The notes beneath the pieces are model-generated. The model searched no databases. It was not told the origin of the DNA and saw only the letters and a program-made list of their open reading frames with translations. 24,434 nt of DNA from JAJZJT01 sp964610905 (lineage in GTDB: Bacteria > Actinomycetota > Acidimicrobiia > Acidimicrobiales > RAAP-2), in the NCBI GenBank assembly GCA_964610905.1, contig CAZSYT010000044.1, positions 1 to 24,434 on the forward strand, written 5' to 3'. The translations under genes were made by a program, and so were the position numbers. Shown here in pieces: positions 12,993 through 20,200 of this stretch (the first letter of the stretch is position 1; every line of letters begins with the position of its first letter).

Positions 12993-13954
12993 CGGCGTCC
13001 CACCGAGGGCCCTCGCCCGCCCCCGGGGGCGGTCACGACCGGCGGGGCGATCCGCTGGGCCCAGTTCACCCGGGTGTCGGCCTCGCGCCCGTACTCGGGG
13101 ACCACGGCCGTCGCCTCCGCCAGCGCCTCGCCGCCGCCCAGCCGGTCGAGGGCGAGGAGGGCGAGCGCCCGTGGCAGGGGGGCGCCGAGGGGCGTGCCGT
13201 CGGGGCCGGCGGCGACGTGGACGCCCTCGGTCGCGACGAGGCGGTCGAGGTAGCGAGTGGCGCCGTCGCCGGCCACGACCACCTGGCCCGCCCGCCGGCG
13301 CTCCTCCTCGACGCCGTCCGCCCACGCCTCGGGCGCGACCACCCGCACCGGCGCCACGCCGGCGGCGAGGCCGGGGACGTCCCCAGGGGAGAGACGGTAG
13401 GTGGCCGTGAACACCTCGCCGCGGCGGGCGTCGACGGCGACGACCACCGGGGGCCACCCGCCGTCGGGCTCGACCCCTGCCTCGCCGGCCGGCCGATCGC
13501 CGGCTGCCCACTCGACAGCCGCCCGCTCGCCGGCTGCCCACTCGGCAGCCGCCCAGGCCAGCACGTCGGTGCTGCGGACGCCGAGGACGCCGACCCCGAG
13601 GGCCTGCGCGAGCGCCTTCGCCGTCGCCACGCCCACCCGGAGGCCGGTGAAGCGTCCGGGCCCCACGTCGACGGCGATGCCGCGCACGACCGACAGGCCG
13701 GCCGGTCCGCACACCTCGGCGACGGCGGGCGCCAGCAGCTCGGCGTGGGCCCGGCCGCCCTCGTGGCCGACCGCCCGGACCTCCGGGGCCCGGCCACCGG
13801 GCCCACCGGTCCGCGCGACGAGAGCGGCGCCCACGAGGGTCGTCGCCGTCTCGAGGGCCAGCAACGGCACCACGGGCTCGAGCGTCCCCCCGGTCGGGCC
13901 ACCCGACCGCACCGTGCCCACCACCGGTCCGAGCGGCGATGCCTCGTCCGTCAC
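12989..13954 (-). CDS. tsaB: tRNA threonylcarbamoyladenosine biosynthesis protein TsaB, with inserted repeat
   Basis: A 321-residue TsaB, longer than the usual ~220-240. The actin-like core starts at about residue 30 with LLALETATTLVGAALV, then GRAHAELLAPAVAEV, VRGIAVDVGPGRFTGLRVGVATAKALAQALG (about 90-120) and VAVDARRGEVFTATY (172-186). TsaB is the catalytically inactive paralogue that dimerises with TsaD in the t6A complex. Between residues about 134 and 166 lies an Ala/Trp/Glu-rich insertion containing two copies of a 10-residue unit ending EWAAGER and EWAAGDR, coded by a 30-bp tandem duplication. About 29 residues precede the core. GTG 13954 overlaps the tsaE stop as GTGA; the stop overlaps rimI in the same way. 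Confidence 0.9.
   Translation of the reverse strand: MTDEASPLGPVVGTVRSGGPTGGTLEPVVPLLALETATTLVGAALVARTGGPGGRAPEVRAVGHEGGRAHAELLAPAVAEVCGPAGLSVVRGIAVDVGPGRFTGLRVGVATAKALAQALGVGVLGVRSTDVLAWAAAEWAAGERAAVEWAAGDRPAGEAGVEPDGGWPPVVVAVDARRGEVFTATYRLSPGDVPGLAAGVAPVRVVAPEAWADGVEEERRRAGQVVVAGDGATRYLDRLVATEGVHVAAGPDGTPLGAPLPRALALLALDRLGGGEALAEATAVVPEYGREADTRVNWAQRIAPPVVTAPGGGRGPSVGRR
13497..13556 (-). repeat. 30-bp tandem duplication inside tsaB
   Basis: Two 30-bp units (13497-13526 and 13527-13556), each containing TCGCCGGCTGCCCACTCG on the plus strand, differ at only a few bases, mostly at the end of the unit. The length keeps the reading frame and adds ten residues (EWAAGER/EWAAGDR repeats) to TsaB. 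Confidence 0.85.
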
Positions 13955-14559
13955 CGTCCCGCTCCCGACGCGGGCGCCGCCGGTCGCGCCCCGCCGGTCC
14001 CGGGACGGACCACCGGTGCCCACGGCTCGAGCGAGGCCACCAGGTCGTCGAAGCGGTCGCGCCACCGCCCCCCGCCGTCCTCGATCACCACCACGCGCTC
14101 GTCCGGCTCGCCGCCGGGCTCGAGACGGACGGTGAGGGTGCCCGGTCCGAGGACGGCAGAGCCGAGGTCGCCCCACTCGACGACCGCCACCCCGCCGTCC
14201 TCGACACGATCGGCCAGGCCGAGGTCGGCGACGTCGCCCAGGGTGTCGAGGCGGTAGAGGTCGGCGTGGAACAGGGTGACGAGGGCGGGTCCGGGACCGT
14301 GCTCGCCCGGTGGCTCGTCGAGCGCGTACTCGCGCACCAGGGTGAAGGTGGGGCTGGTGACCGGCTCGGTGACCCCGAGGGCGGCGGCGAAGCCCTGGGC
14401 AAAGGTGGTCTTGCCCGCTCCGAGGTCCCCCACCAGCAGCACGACGTCGCCCGAGCGGGCGCGGCGGGCGACGGCGGCCGCCACCTGTCGCGTGGCTTCG
14501 GCCCCGACGACGCCGAGCGTGACCGTACGGGCCGAGGGACCCGTGGCCGGGGCGCTCAC
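13951..14559 (-). CDS. tsaE: tRNA threonylcarbamoyladenosine biosynthesis ATPase TsaE
   Basis: A 202-residue P-loop ATPase. The Walker A motif GDLGAGKTTF is at 44-53, the conserved TSPTFTLVREY at 68-78, HADLYRL in the middle and VVEWGD further on; together these are diagnostic of TsaE/YjeE. It binds the TsaB-TsaD dimer and drives turnover of t6A synthesis. A C-terminal extension of about 60 residues, ending in a Pro/Ala/Gly-rich tail, is longer than in typical ~150-residue homologues. GTG 14559 is chosen because it overlaps the stop of the uracil-DNA glycosylase gene as GTGA and homology begins soon after; the frame is open far upstream, but that is antisense-free shadow of the alr and glycosylase genes. 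The stop overlaps tsaB by GTGA. Confidence 0.92.
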   Translation of the reverse strand: MSAPATGPSARTVTLGVVGAEATRQVAAAVARRARSGDVVLLVGDLGAGKTTFAQGFAAALGVTEPVTSPTFTLVREYALDEPPGEHGPGPALVTLFHADLYRLDTLGDVADLGLADRVEDGGVAVVEWGDLGSAVLGPGTLTVRLEPGGEPDERVVVIEDGGGRWRDRFDDLVASLEPWAPVVRPGTGGARPAAPASGAGR

Positions 14560-15161
14560 GCCGACCACCCGAGGAGCGCCTTGGCCCGTACGAGGTCGGC
14601 GCGCATCTGGGCGACCACCCCCCCGCCGCCGCGCAGCGCGGCGGCGGGGTGGAACGTCGGCACCAGGGACCCGTCCCGGAACGGGTAGGCGGCGCCGCGC
14701 AGCGAGGTGATGCCCCGGTCGGTCCCGAGCAGCAGCTTGGTGGCGAAGTTGCCGAGGGTGACGACGACCCGCGGGTGGACGAGGTCGAGCTGCGCCTCGA
14801 GGTACGGCCGGCAGGCGGCGATCTCGGCGGGCAGCGGGTCGCGGTTGTCGGGCGGGCGGCACTTGACGACGTTGGCGATGTAGCACCGGCTCCGGTCGAT
14901 GCCGAGCTCCTCGGCGAGCAGCCGGTCGAGGAGCTGGCCCGACCGCCCGACGAACGGCTCGCCTTGGAGGTCCTCCTCGCGCCCGGGGCCCTCCCCGACG
15001 AGCATCAGGTCGGCGTCGGGGTCGCCGACGCCGAAGACGACCTGCGTCCGGCCGGCGGCCAGCGCGCACGCCGTGCACGTGGCCGCACGACGGGCCAGCT
15101 CGGCCAGGGCCGTGGCGGCGGACGGCGCCGCCTCGCTGGCCACTCGGGTGTCCTCGGCCAC
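14556..15161 (-). CDS. Family 4 uracil-DNA glycosylase (UDGa, 4Fe-4S)
   Basis: A 201-residue glycosylase that removes uracil from DNA to start base-excision repair. Four cysteines at 29, 32, 101 and 117 match the iron-sulfur ligand pattern of family 4 enzymes. The catalytic loop is VGEGPGREEDLQGEPFVGRSGQLLD (about 55-79), NVVKCRPPDNRDP follows, and H171 in PTFHPAA is the motif-B histidine. The GTG at 15159-15161 is preceded by TACCAT six bases upstream with no Shine-Dalgarno, so it appears to be a leaderless first gene; an ATG at 15167-15169 is out of frame. It opens the operon udg-tsaE-tsaB-rimI and sits between alr and tsaE, which are closer neighbours in mycobacteria. Confidence 0.94.
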   Translation of the reverse strand: MAEDTRVASEAAPSAATALAELARRAATCTACALAAGRTQVVFGVGDPDADLMLVGEGPGREEDLQGEPFVGRSGQLLDRLLAEELGIDRSRCYIANVVKCRPPDNRDPLPAEIAACRPYLEAQLDLVHPRVVVTLGNFATKLLLGTDRGITSLRGAAYPFRDGSLVPTFHPAAALRGGGGVVAQMRADLVRAKALLGWSA

Positions 15162-15167
15162 GAGCGC

Positions 15168-15173
15168 ATGGTA
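15168..15173 (-). promoter_or_regulatory. Putative -10 box (TACCAT) of the udg-tsaE-tsaB-rimI operon
   Basis: TACCAT ends six bases before the GTG of the glycosylase gene in the 51-bp spacer behind alr, giving a leaderless start. No -35 is evident. Confidence 0.45.
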
Positions 15174-15212
15174 CCGCCGCCCCGCGGCCGGCCCGCCGGG
15201 GTGGCCGCCCCC

Positions 15213-16394
15213 TCAGCCCGGTGCCCCGCTCGTCGGCACGCGGGGGACCCGTGCCCCGATGCCGCACACCACCTCGTAGGCGATCGTCCCGAGCGCCCCC
15301 GCCCACTCCGAGGCCGTCACCTCTTGGTCGCCCTGGCGCCCGAGGAGGACGACCTCGTCGCCCACCTCGACCGGGCACCGATCGGGCGGGCCGCAGTCCA
15401 CCACCACCTGGTCCATCGTGACCGCCCCGGCGAGGGGCCGCCTCCGGCCGCGGACGAGCACGGCGCCGCCGGTGTCGAAGAGCCGGCGCGGCACCCCGTC
15501 CGCGTAGCCGACCGGCACCGTGGCCACGCGGGCTGCCTCGGGGAGCGGCCGTCGTCGGCCGTAGGAGGGGCGGGCCCCGGCGGGGAGGTCCCGCACGGCC
15601 GACACCCGGGCACGCAGGGAGAGCGCTGGTCGGAGCGTCCGGCCGCCGGTCAGCTCGACGAGCGCCGGGCCCAGGCGCTCGTCGGGGAGGATGCCGTAGA
15701 GGGCGATGCCGACGCGCGCGAGGTCGAACCGGCTCCCCGGGTGGGCGATCGTGGCCGCCGAGTTGGCCACGTGGACGACCTCGGGCCGGTGCCCGGCCCG
15801 GCGCACGGCGGCCAGGGCGGCGTCGAACCGGGCGAGCTGCTCGGCGGTGAAGGCGCGGGCCTCCTCCGAGGGGTCCTCGGCCACCGCGAGGTGCGTCCAC
15901 AGCCCTTCGAGGCGGAGCCCGGACCCGGCCACGGCGTCGGCCAGGGTGGCGGCGTCCTCGGGTGCCACGCCCACCCGGTGCATGCCCGTGTCGACCTTCA
16001 CGTGCACGGGAACGGGCCTCGCGGCGCCAGACCGGCGGGCGGCGGCGGCGAGGGCGGCCACGCCGTCGCGGGTGGCCACCGTCGCCACCAGCCGGTGCGC
16101 GACGACGGCCTCCATCGCCGCGACCGAGGGCTCCGAGAGGACGAGGACCGGCGCGTCGAGCCCGGCGTCCCGGAGCGCGACCCCCTCCTCGACCAGGGCA
16201 ACGGCCAACCACGCCGCGCCGGCCTCGAGCGCCGCCCGGGCCACGGGGACCGCCCCGTGCCCGTAGCCGTCGGCCTTCACCACCGCGCACAGCTTGGTCC
16301 GGGGCCCGCTCACCTGGCCGAGGAGCACGACGTTGTGGCGCACGGCGTCGAGGTCGACCTCGGCCCATGCCGGCCGGTACCGGTCAGCGTCCAC
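15213..16394 (-). CDS. alr: Alanine racemase, PLP-dependent
   Basis: A 393-residue fold-type III PLP enzyme that interconverts L- and D-alanine for peptidoglycan. The PLP lysine K40 is in LCAVVKADGYGHGAVPVA, followed by HVKVDTGMHRVGV (131-143), VHVANSAATIAHP (207-219), VGIALYGILP (228-237) and the catalytic Y278 in PSYGRRRP, with ATVPVGYADGVPR and VTMDQVVVD in the C-terminal beta domain. The GTG at 16392-16394 is chosen from homology (AWAEVDLDAVRHN) and a GGAG seven bases upstream; it overlaps the end of the nnr gene by 11 bp, so the two are probably co-translated. The gene order nnr-alr near the t6A genes is an actinobacterial feature. Confidence 0.94.
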   Translation of the reverse strand: MDADRYRPAWAEVDLDAVRHNVVLLGQVSGPRTKLCAVVKADGYGHGAVPVARAALEAGAAWLAVALVEEGVALRDAGLDAPVLVLSEPSVAAMEAVVAHRLVATVATRDGVAALAAAARRSGAARPVPVHVKVDTGMHRVGVAPEDAATLADAVAGSGLRLEGLWTHLAVAEDPSEEARAFTAEQLARFDAALAAVRRAGHRPEVVHVANSAATIAHPGSRFDLARVGIALYGILPDERLGPALVELTGGRTLRPALSLRARVSAVRDLPAGARPSYGRRRPLPEAARVATVPVGYADGVPRRLFDTGGAVLVRGRRRPLAGAVTMDQVVVDCGPPDRCPVEVGDEVVLLGRQGDQEVTASEWAGALGTIAYEVVCGIGARVPRVPTSGAPG

Positions 16395-17793
16395 GGGGAG
16401 GCTCCACGGGGCTCGCCGCGCCGCCTGTCGGGCCCGTGGTGTCGGCCAGCACACGAGCGACGAGCAGTGGGAGGTCGCCGGCCACGAGGCCGTCACCCGG
16501 CCCGAGGGCGCCCGCCCGCCCGTGGACGTGGGCGGCCGCCGCCGCCGCCTCCCCCGGCGCGGCTCCCCGCGCCACGAACGCCCCGATCACCCCCGACAGC
16601 ACGTCACCGCTGCCCGCCGTGGCGAGCGCTGCGGTGCCCGAGGTGACCAGCCACCCACCCCCACCCGGGCCGGCCACCACGGTGGTCGGGCCCTTGAGGA
16701 GCACGGTGGCGCCGAGCCGGGCCGCCAGGGCGCCGGCCGCGCCCAGGCGGTCCTCCCCCGGGGGGGCACCCGCCAGCTGCGCGAGCTCGCCGTCGTGGGG
16801 CGTCACGACCACGGGCGCACGGTGCACGGGCGCGTCCGGGCCGGCCAGGGCCCAGAGGCCGTCGGCGTCGACCACCACGGGCACGGCCGACTCGGCGACG
16901 AGCCGGCGGACGGAGGAGCGCGTCGCCGGGTCGCGTCCGAGGCCCGGGCCGACGACGACGGCCCGGCACCGGGCCGCCACCTCGAGGGCGGGCGCCGACC
17001 AGTCGCTCGCCGGCAGGGCCACGTGGACGGCCTCGGAGGCCGGCTGGGCGGCGAGGTCGGCACCGGGGACCCCGAGGCGGACCATCCCCGCACCGGCACG
17101 CAGGGCACCAGCCGCCGAGAGGGCGGCGGCGCCGCCCATGCCAGGCGACCCGGCGACCACCAAGACGGCGGCCGACCACTTGTGCGCGTCACGAGGGCGG
17201 GGCGGGACGGTCCGACCGACGTCTGCGTCCTCGACGACCCACCAGCGCGCCCCGCTCGCGTCGAGGCCGATGTCGACGACCGACACGTCCCCGGCGAGCC
17301 CACGCCCGGGGCCGAGCACGAGGCCAGGCTTCAGCGACGCGAACGTCACCGTGGCGTCGGCGGCGAGCGCCCCGCCGGGCACCTGGCCGGTGTTGCCGTC
17401 GACGCCCGAGGGGATGTCGACGGCCAGGACGGCCGTGCCGGCCGGCACCGCAGGCGGTCGGTAGGAGCCCCGGAACCCGGTGCCGAAGGCGGCGTCGACG
17501 ACGAGGTCGCAGGGAGGCACCTCCCACCGCCGGTCCGTGGCCCGCGGGACGTCGACCACGGCGACCCGTGCTCCCCGGCGCGCCAGGCGCGCGGCCGCCA
17601 CCCGCCCGTCGGCCCCGTTGTTCCCCGTGCCGCAGACGACCGCCACTCGGCGGCCGTACGCACCGCCGAGGAGGCGGAGGGCGGACGTGGCCACGGCGTG
17701 GCCGGCCCGGGCGACCAGGGTGGCGAGCGGGGTCGTCACCTGGGCGGCCTCGTCGACGCCGCGCATCTCGGCCACGGTCAGGACGGGTCGCAC
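16384..17793 (-). CDS. nnr: Bifunctional NAD(P)H-hydrate epimerase / ADP-dependent dehydratase
   Basis: A 469-residue fusion that repairs hydrated NAD(P)H. The N-terminal epimerase (YjeF_N, about residues 1-200) shows VRPVLTVAEMRGVDEAA, VAVVCGTGNNGADGRVAA (50-67) and AVDIPSGVDGNTG. The C-terminal ribokinase-like dehydratase (about 215-450) shows HKWSAAVLVVAGSPGMGGAAALSA, RCRAVVVGPGLGRD, VVVDADGLWAL, VVTPHDGEL and AGSGDVLSGVIGAF with catalytic D397. The GTG at 17791-17793 is chosen for its GGAGG five bases upstream; it overlaps acpS by 16 bp. Linkage with acpS and alr downstream of glmS is common in actinobacteria. Confidence 0.93.
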   Translation of the reverse strand: MRPVLTVAEMRGVDEAAQVTTPLATLVARAGHAVATSALRLLGGAYGRRVAVVCGTGNNGADGRVAAARLARRGARVAVVDVPRATDRRWEVPPCDLVVDAAFGTGFRGSYRPPAVPAGTAVLAVDIPSGVDGNTGQVPGGALAADATVTFASLKPGLVLGPGRGLAGDVSVVDIGLDASGARWWVVEDADVGRTVPPRPRDAHKWSAAVLVVAGSPGMGGAAALSAAGALRAGAGMVRLGVPGADLAAQPASEAVHVALPASDWSAPALEVAARCRAVVVGPGLGRDPATRSSVRRLVAESAVPVVVDADGLWALAGPDAPVHRAPVVVTPHDGELAQLAGAPPGEDRLGAAGALAARLGATVLLKGPTTVVAGPGGGGWLVTSGTAALATAGSGDVLSGVIGAFVARGAAPGEAAAAAAHVHGRAGALGPGDGLVAGDLPLLVARVLADTTGPTGGAASPVEPPRGR

Positions 17794-18248
17794 GGGAGCC
17801 TCCAGGCGGCCGGCCCGGGCGCCGGGTCGCCGAGGGCGGTGACCGAGGCCAGGGCCAGGTGGTCGGTGTGGGTGAGGGTGCACAGCCACGCCCGCACCCC
17901 CGCAGCGGCGGCGAGCTCGGCGGCGTCGCCGGCGACGGCGAGCACCGGGGGACCACCGCCACGGCGCACGACGGCCACGTCGCGGAGCCCGAAGGCCCCC
18001 AGTCCCACCCCGAGGGCCTTCATCGTCGCCTCCTTGGCGGCGAAGCGCGTGGCGAGACGCGGCACCGGGTCGCGGTAGCGGGCGGCGTAGTCCTGCTCGT
18101 CCTCGGTGAAGAGCCGGGCGACGAGGGCCGGGCGCCGCTCCAGCACGCGCCGGAGGCGGTCGATGTCGACGGCGTCGATCCCCGTGCCGACCACGCCCGG
18201 CGCACCGAGCGGCGCGACCGGTGGGCGCGGCGTGCCTCGCTCCGTCAC
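17778..18248 (-). CDS. acpS: Holo-[acyl-carrier-protein] synthase AcpS
   Basis: A 156-residue 4'-phosphopantetheinyl transferase that activates acyl carrier protein with the phosphopantetheine arm of CoA. VGTGIDAVDIDRLRRVL (residues 20-36) carries the Mg-binding D25, and RFAAKEATMKALG (68-80) carries E73 and K72; LTHTDHLALASVTAL is the C-terminal SHT-type motif. About 18 Pro-rich residues precede the core. The GTG at 18246-18248 overlaps the glmS stop as GTGA and its own 3' end overlaps nnr, so it lies in the middle of a coupled glmS-acpS-nnr-alr operon. Confidence 0.93.
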   Translation of the reverse strand: MTERGTPRPPVAPLGAPGVVGTGIDAVDIDRLRRVLERRPALVARLFTEDEQDYAARYRDPVPRLATRFAAKEATMKALGVGLGAFGLRDVAVVRRGGGPPVLAVAGDAAELAAAAGVRAWLCTLTHTDHLALASVTALGDPAPGPAAWRLPCDPS

Positions 18249-20137
18249 TCGACGGTGACCACCTTGGCCAGGTTGCGGGGGCGGTCCACGTCGTGCCCGT
18301 GCAGTCGGGCCAGGGCGTAGGCGAAGAGCTGGAACGGCACGACGTCCACGACCGGCGAGAGCAGCGGGTCCGTCGCCGGCACCCAGAGGACGGCGTCGGC
18401 GCGCTCGGCCGTCTCCTCGTCGCCGTCGTTCGCCACCAGCACGATGGTGGCGCCGCGACTGCGGACCTCGGCGACGTTCGCCATCATCTTCTCCCACAGG
18501 TTGTTCCGGGTGGCCACGCCGAGGACGACGGTGCCCGGCTCCACCAGGGCGATGGGCCCGTGCTTGAGCTCGCCGGCCGGGAACCCCTCGGCCCGGAGGT
18601 AGGAGATCTCCTTCAGCTTGAGCGCGCCCTCGAGTGCGACCGGGTAGCCGACGTGGCGCCCGAGGAACAGGAACGCCGAGGCGTCGCGGACCTGCCGGGC
18701 CACCGCGTGCACGTCGTCGGCGCGGCCGACGGCCAGCTCCACCTTGCCCGGGAGGGCGTGGAGGTCGCCGAGGAGGAGCCGGACGTCGGCCTCCTCGAGC
18801 GTCCCCCGGAGCTGGGCGAGCGTGAGCGCCAGCACCAGCAGGGCGGTGATCTGGGCGAGGTGGGTCTTGGTGGCGGCCACCCCGATCTCGGGTCCTGCCC
18901 GTGTGTAGAGGACGGCGTCGGCCTCGCGGGTCATCGACGAGTCGACGACGTTGCACACCACGAGGACACGGGCCCCGTGGCGCTTCGCCTCGCGGAGCGC
19001 CTGGAGGGTGTCGACCGTCTCGCCCGACTGGCTCACCCCGACGACCAGCGTGCGGGGACCGACGACCGGGTCGCGGTAGCGGAACTCAGAGGCGATGTCG
19101 ATCTCGACGGGCAGGCGCGCCCAGTGCTCGATGGCGTACTTGGCCATCAGCCCGGCGTGGTAGCTGCTGCCGCAGGCCACGACGAAGACCTTGTCGACGT
19201 CGCGCAGGACGTCCTCGCCGACGCGCAGCTCGTCGAGGGCGAGCACGCCCTCGGCGTGCACCCGGTCGAGGAGGGTGTTGGCCACGGCGGTGGGCTGCTC
19301 GTGGATCTCCTTGCTCATGAAGTCGTCGTAGCCGTCCTTGCGCGCCGCGTCGAGGTCCCACTCGACGGTCGTGGCAGTGGGCTCGACCGGAGTTCCGGCG
19401 AGGGTCGTGACGGCGAGCGAGCCGGGGCGCAGCTCGGCGACCTGGTCGTCGTCGAGGACGTAGAAGCGGTCGGTGCGCCCGAGGAGGGCGGGGATGTCCG
19501 AGGCCAGCAGCGCCGACGTGGCGGTCAGGCCGACGACGAGGGGAGACACCCGGCGGGCGGCGACCACGAGGTCGGGCTCGTCGGCCCACAGCACGGCCAG
19601 GGCGAAGGCGCCCCGCACCCGGGCCAGGGCCGAGCGCACGGCGGCGGCGAGGTCCGGCGCGCCCCCGGCGAGCTCGGACTCGACCAGGTGCACCACGACC
19701 TCGGTGTCGGTCTCCGAGCGGAGCTGGTGACCGGCGGCGACGAGGTCGGCGGCGAGCTCGACGTGGTTCTCGATGATCCCGTTGTGGACCACGGCGAGCC
19801 GGCCCGCGCAGTCGAGGTGCGGGTGGGCGTTCCCCTCCGACGGCCGCCCGTGGGTCGCCCACCGGGTGTGCCCGACGCCGGCCCGGGCCGGGGTCGGTGC
19901 CCCCTCGGCCTGTTTGGCCAGGTGGTCGAGGGACCGGGTGCCGTTGGCCGCCCGGGCCCGCCACAGGGAGACGGGCGGCGGCGTCCCCGGACTACCGCCG
20001 ACCGTGGTGTCTTCGCCATCGGCCGTGGCCAGGGCGATGCCGGCCGAGTCGTAGCCCCGGTACTCGAGCCGGGCCAGTCCGTCGAGGAGCACGTCCAGCA
20101 CCTCGTCCCCGCCCGTCGCCGCGATGATGCCGCACAT
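18245..20137 (-). CDS. glmS: Glutamine--fructose-6-phosphate aminotransferase (isomerizing) GlmS
   Basis: A 630-residue enzyme making glucosamine-6-phosphate, the first step towards UDP-GlcNAc for peptidoglycan. The N-terminal class II glutaminase begins MCGIIAATGG with the catalytic Cys after the initiator Met, then LEYRGYDSAGIAL, HTRWATHG and HNGIIENH. Two SIS sugar-isomerase domains follow (VACGSSYHAGLMAKY, VVGVSQSGETVDTLQAL; FLGRHVGYPVALEGALKLKEISYLRAEG), and the C terminus LAKVVTVE is the conserved isomerase tail. A short insertion of variable residues lies around 48-80. ATG 20135-20137 has TAGCCT seven bases upstream and no Shine-Dalgarno, so the operon glmS-acpS-nnr-alr probably begins leaderless. 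No glmS ribozyme was seen in the 63-bp spacer upstream. Confidence 0.97.
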   Translation of the reverse strand: MCGIIAATGGDEVLDVLLDGLARLEYRGYDSAGIALATADGEDTTVGGSPGTPPPVSLWRARAANGTRSLDHLAKQAEGAPTPARAGVGHTRWATHGRPSEGNAHPHLDCAGRLAVVHNGIIENHVELAADLVAAGHQLRSETDTEVVVHLVESELAGGAPDLAAAVRSALARVRGAFALAVLWADEPDLVVAARRVSPLVVGLTATSALLASDIPALLGRTDRFYVLDDDQVAELRPGSLAVTTLAGTPVEPTATTVEWDLDAARKDGYDDFMSKEIHEQPTAVANTLLDRVHAEGVLALDELRVGEDVLRDVDKVFVVACGSSYHAGLMAKYAIEHWARLPVEIDIASEFRYRDPVVGPRTLVVGVSQSGETVDTLQALREAKRHGARVLVVCNVVDSSMTREADAVLYTRAGPEIGVAATKTHLAQITALLVLALTLAQLRGTLEEADVRLLLGDLHALPGKVELAVGRADDVHAVARQVRDASAFLFLGRHVGYPVALEGALKLKEISYLRAEGFPAGELKHGPIALVEPGTVVLGVATRNNLWEKMMANVAEVRSRGATIVLVANDGDEETAERADAVLWVPATDPLLSPVVDVVPFQLFAYALARLHGHDVDRPRNLAKVVTVE

Positions 20138-20144
20138 GGCGGGA

Positions 20145-20150
20145 AGGCTA
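20145..20150 (-). promoter_or_regulatory. Putative -10 box (TAGCCT) of the glmS operon, leaderless type
   Basis: TAGCCT ends seven bases before the glmS ATG in the 63-bp spacer behind glmM. No recognisable -35 at the usual distance. Confidence 0.45.
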
Positions 20151-20200
20151 GCTGGCGCCGGCCGGGGCTGCCCTGGGAAGGGCCGGCGGCACCCGGCCGG

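Noticed and set aside
14560..16368. Long N-terminal extension of tsaE on the minus strand
   Set aside because: The frame stays open far upstream, but this stretch lies within alr and the glycosylase gene in another frame; the GTGA junction and homology place the tsaE start at 14559.
20138..20200. glmS ribozyme upstream of glmS
   Set aside because: The spacer is only 63 bp, lacks the ribozyme core and the gene seems to start at the transcript end.
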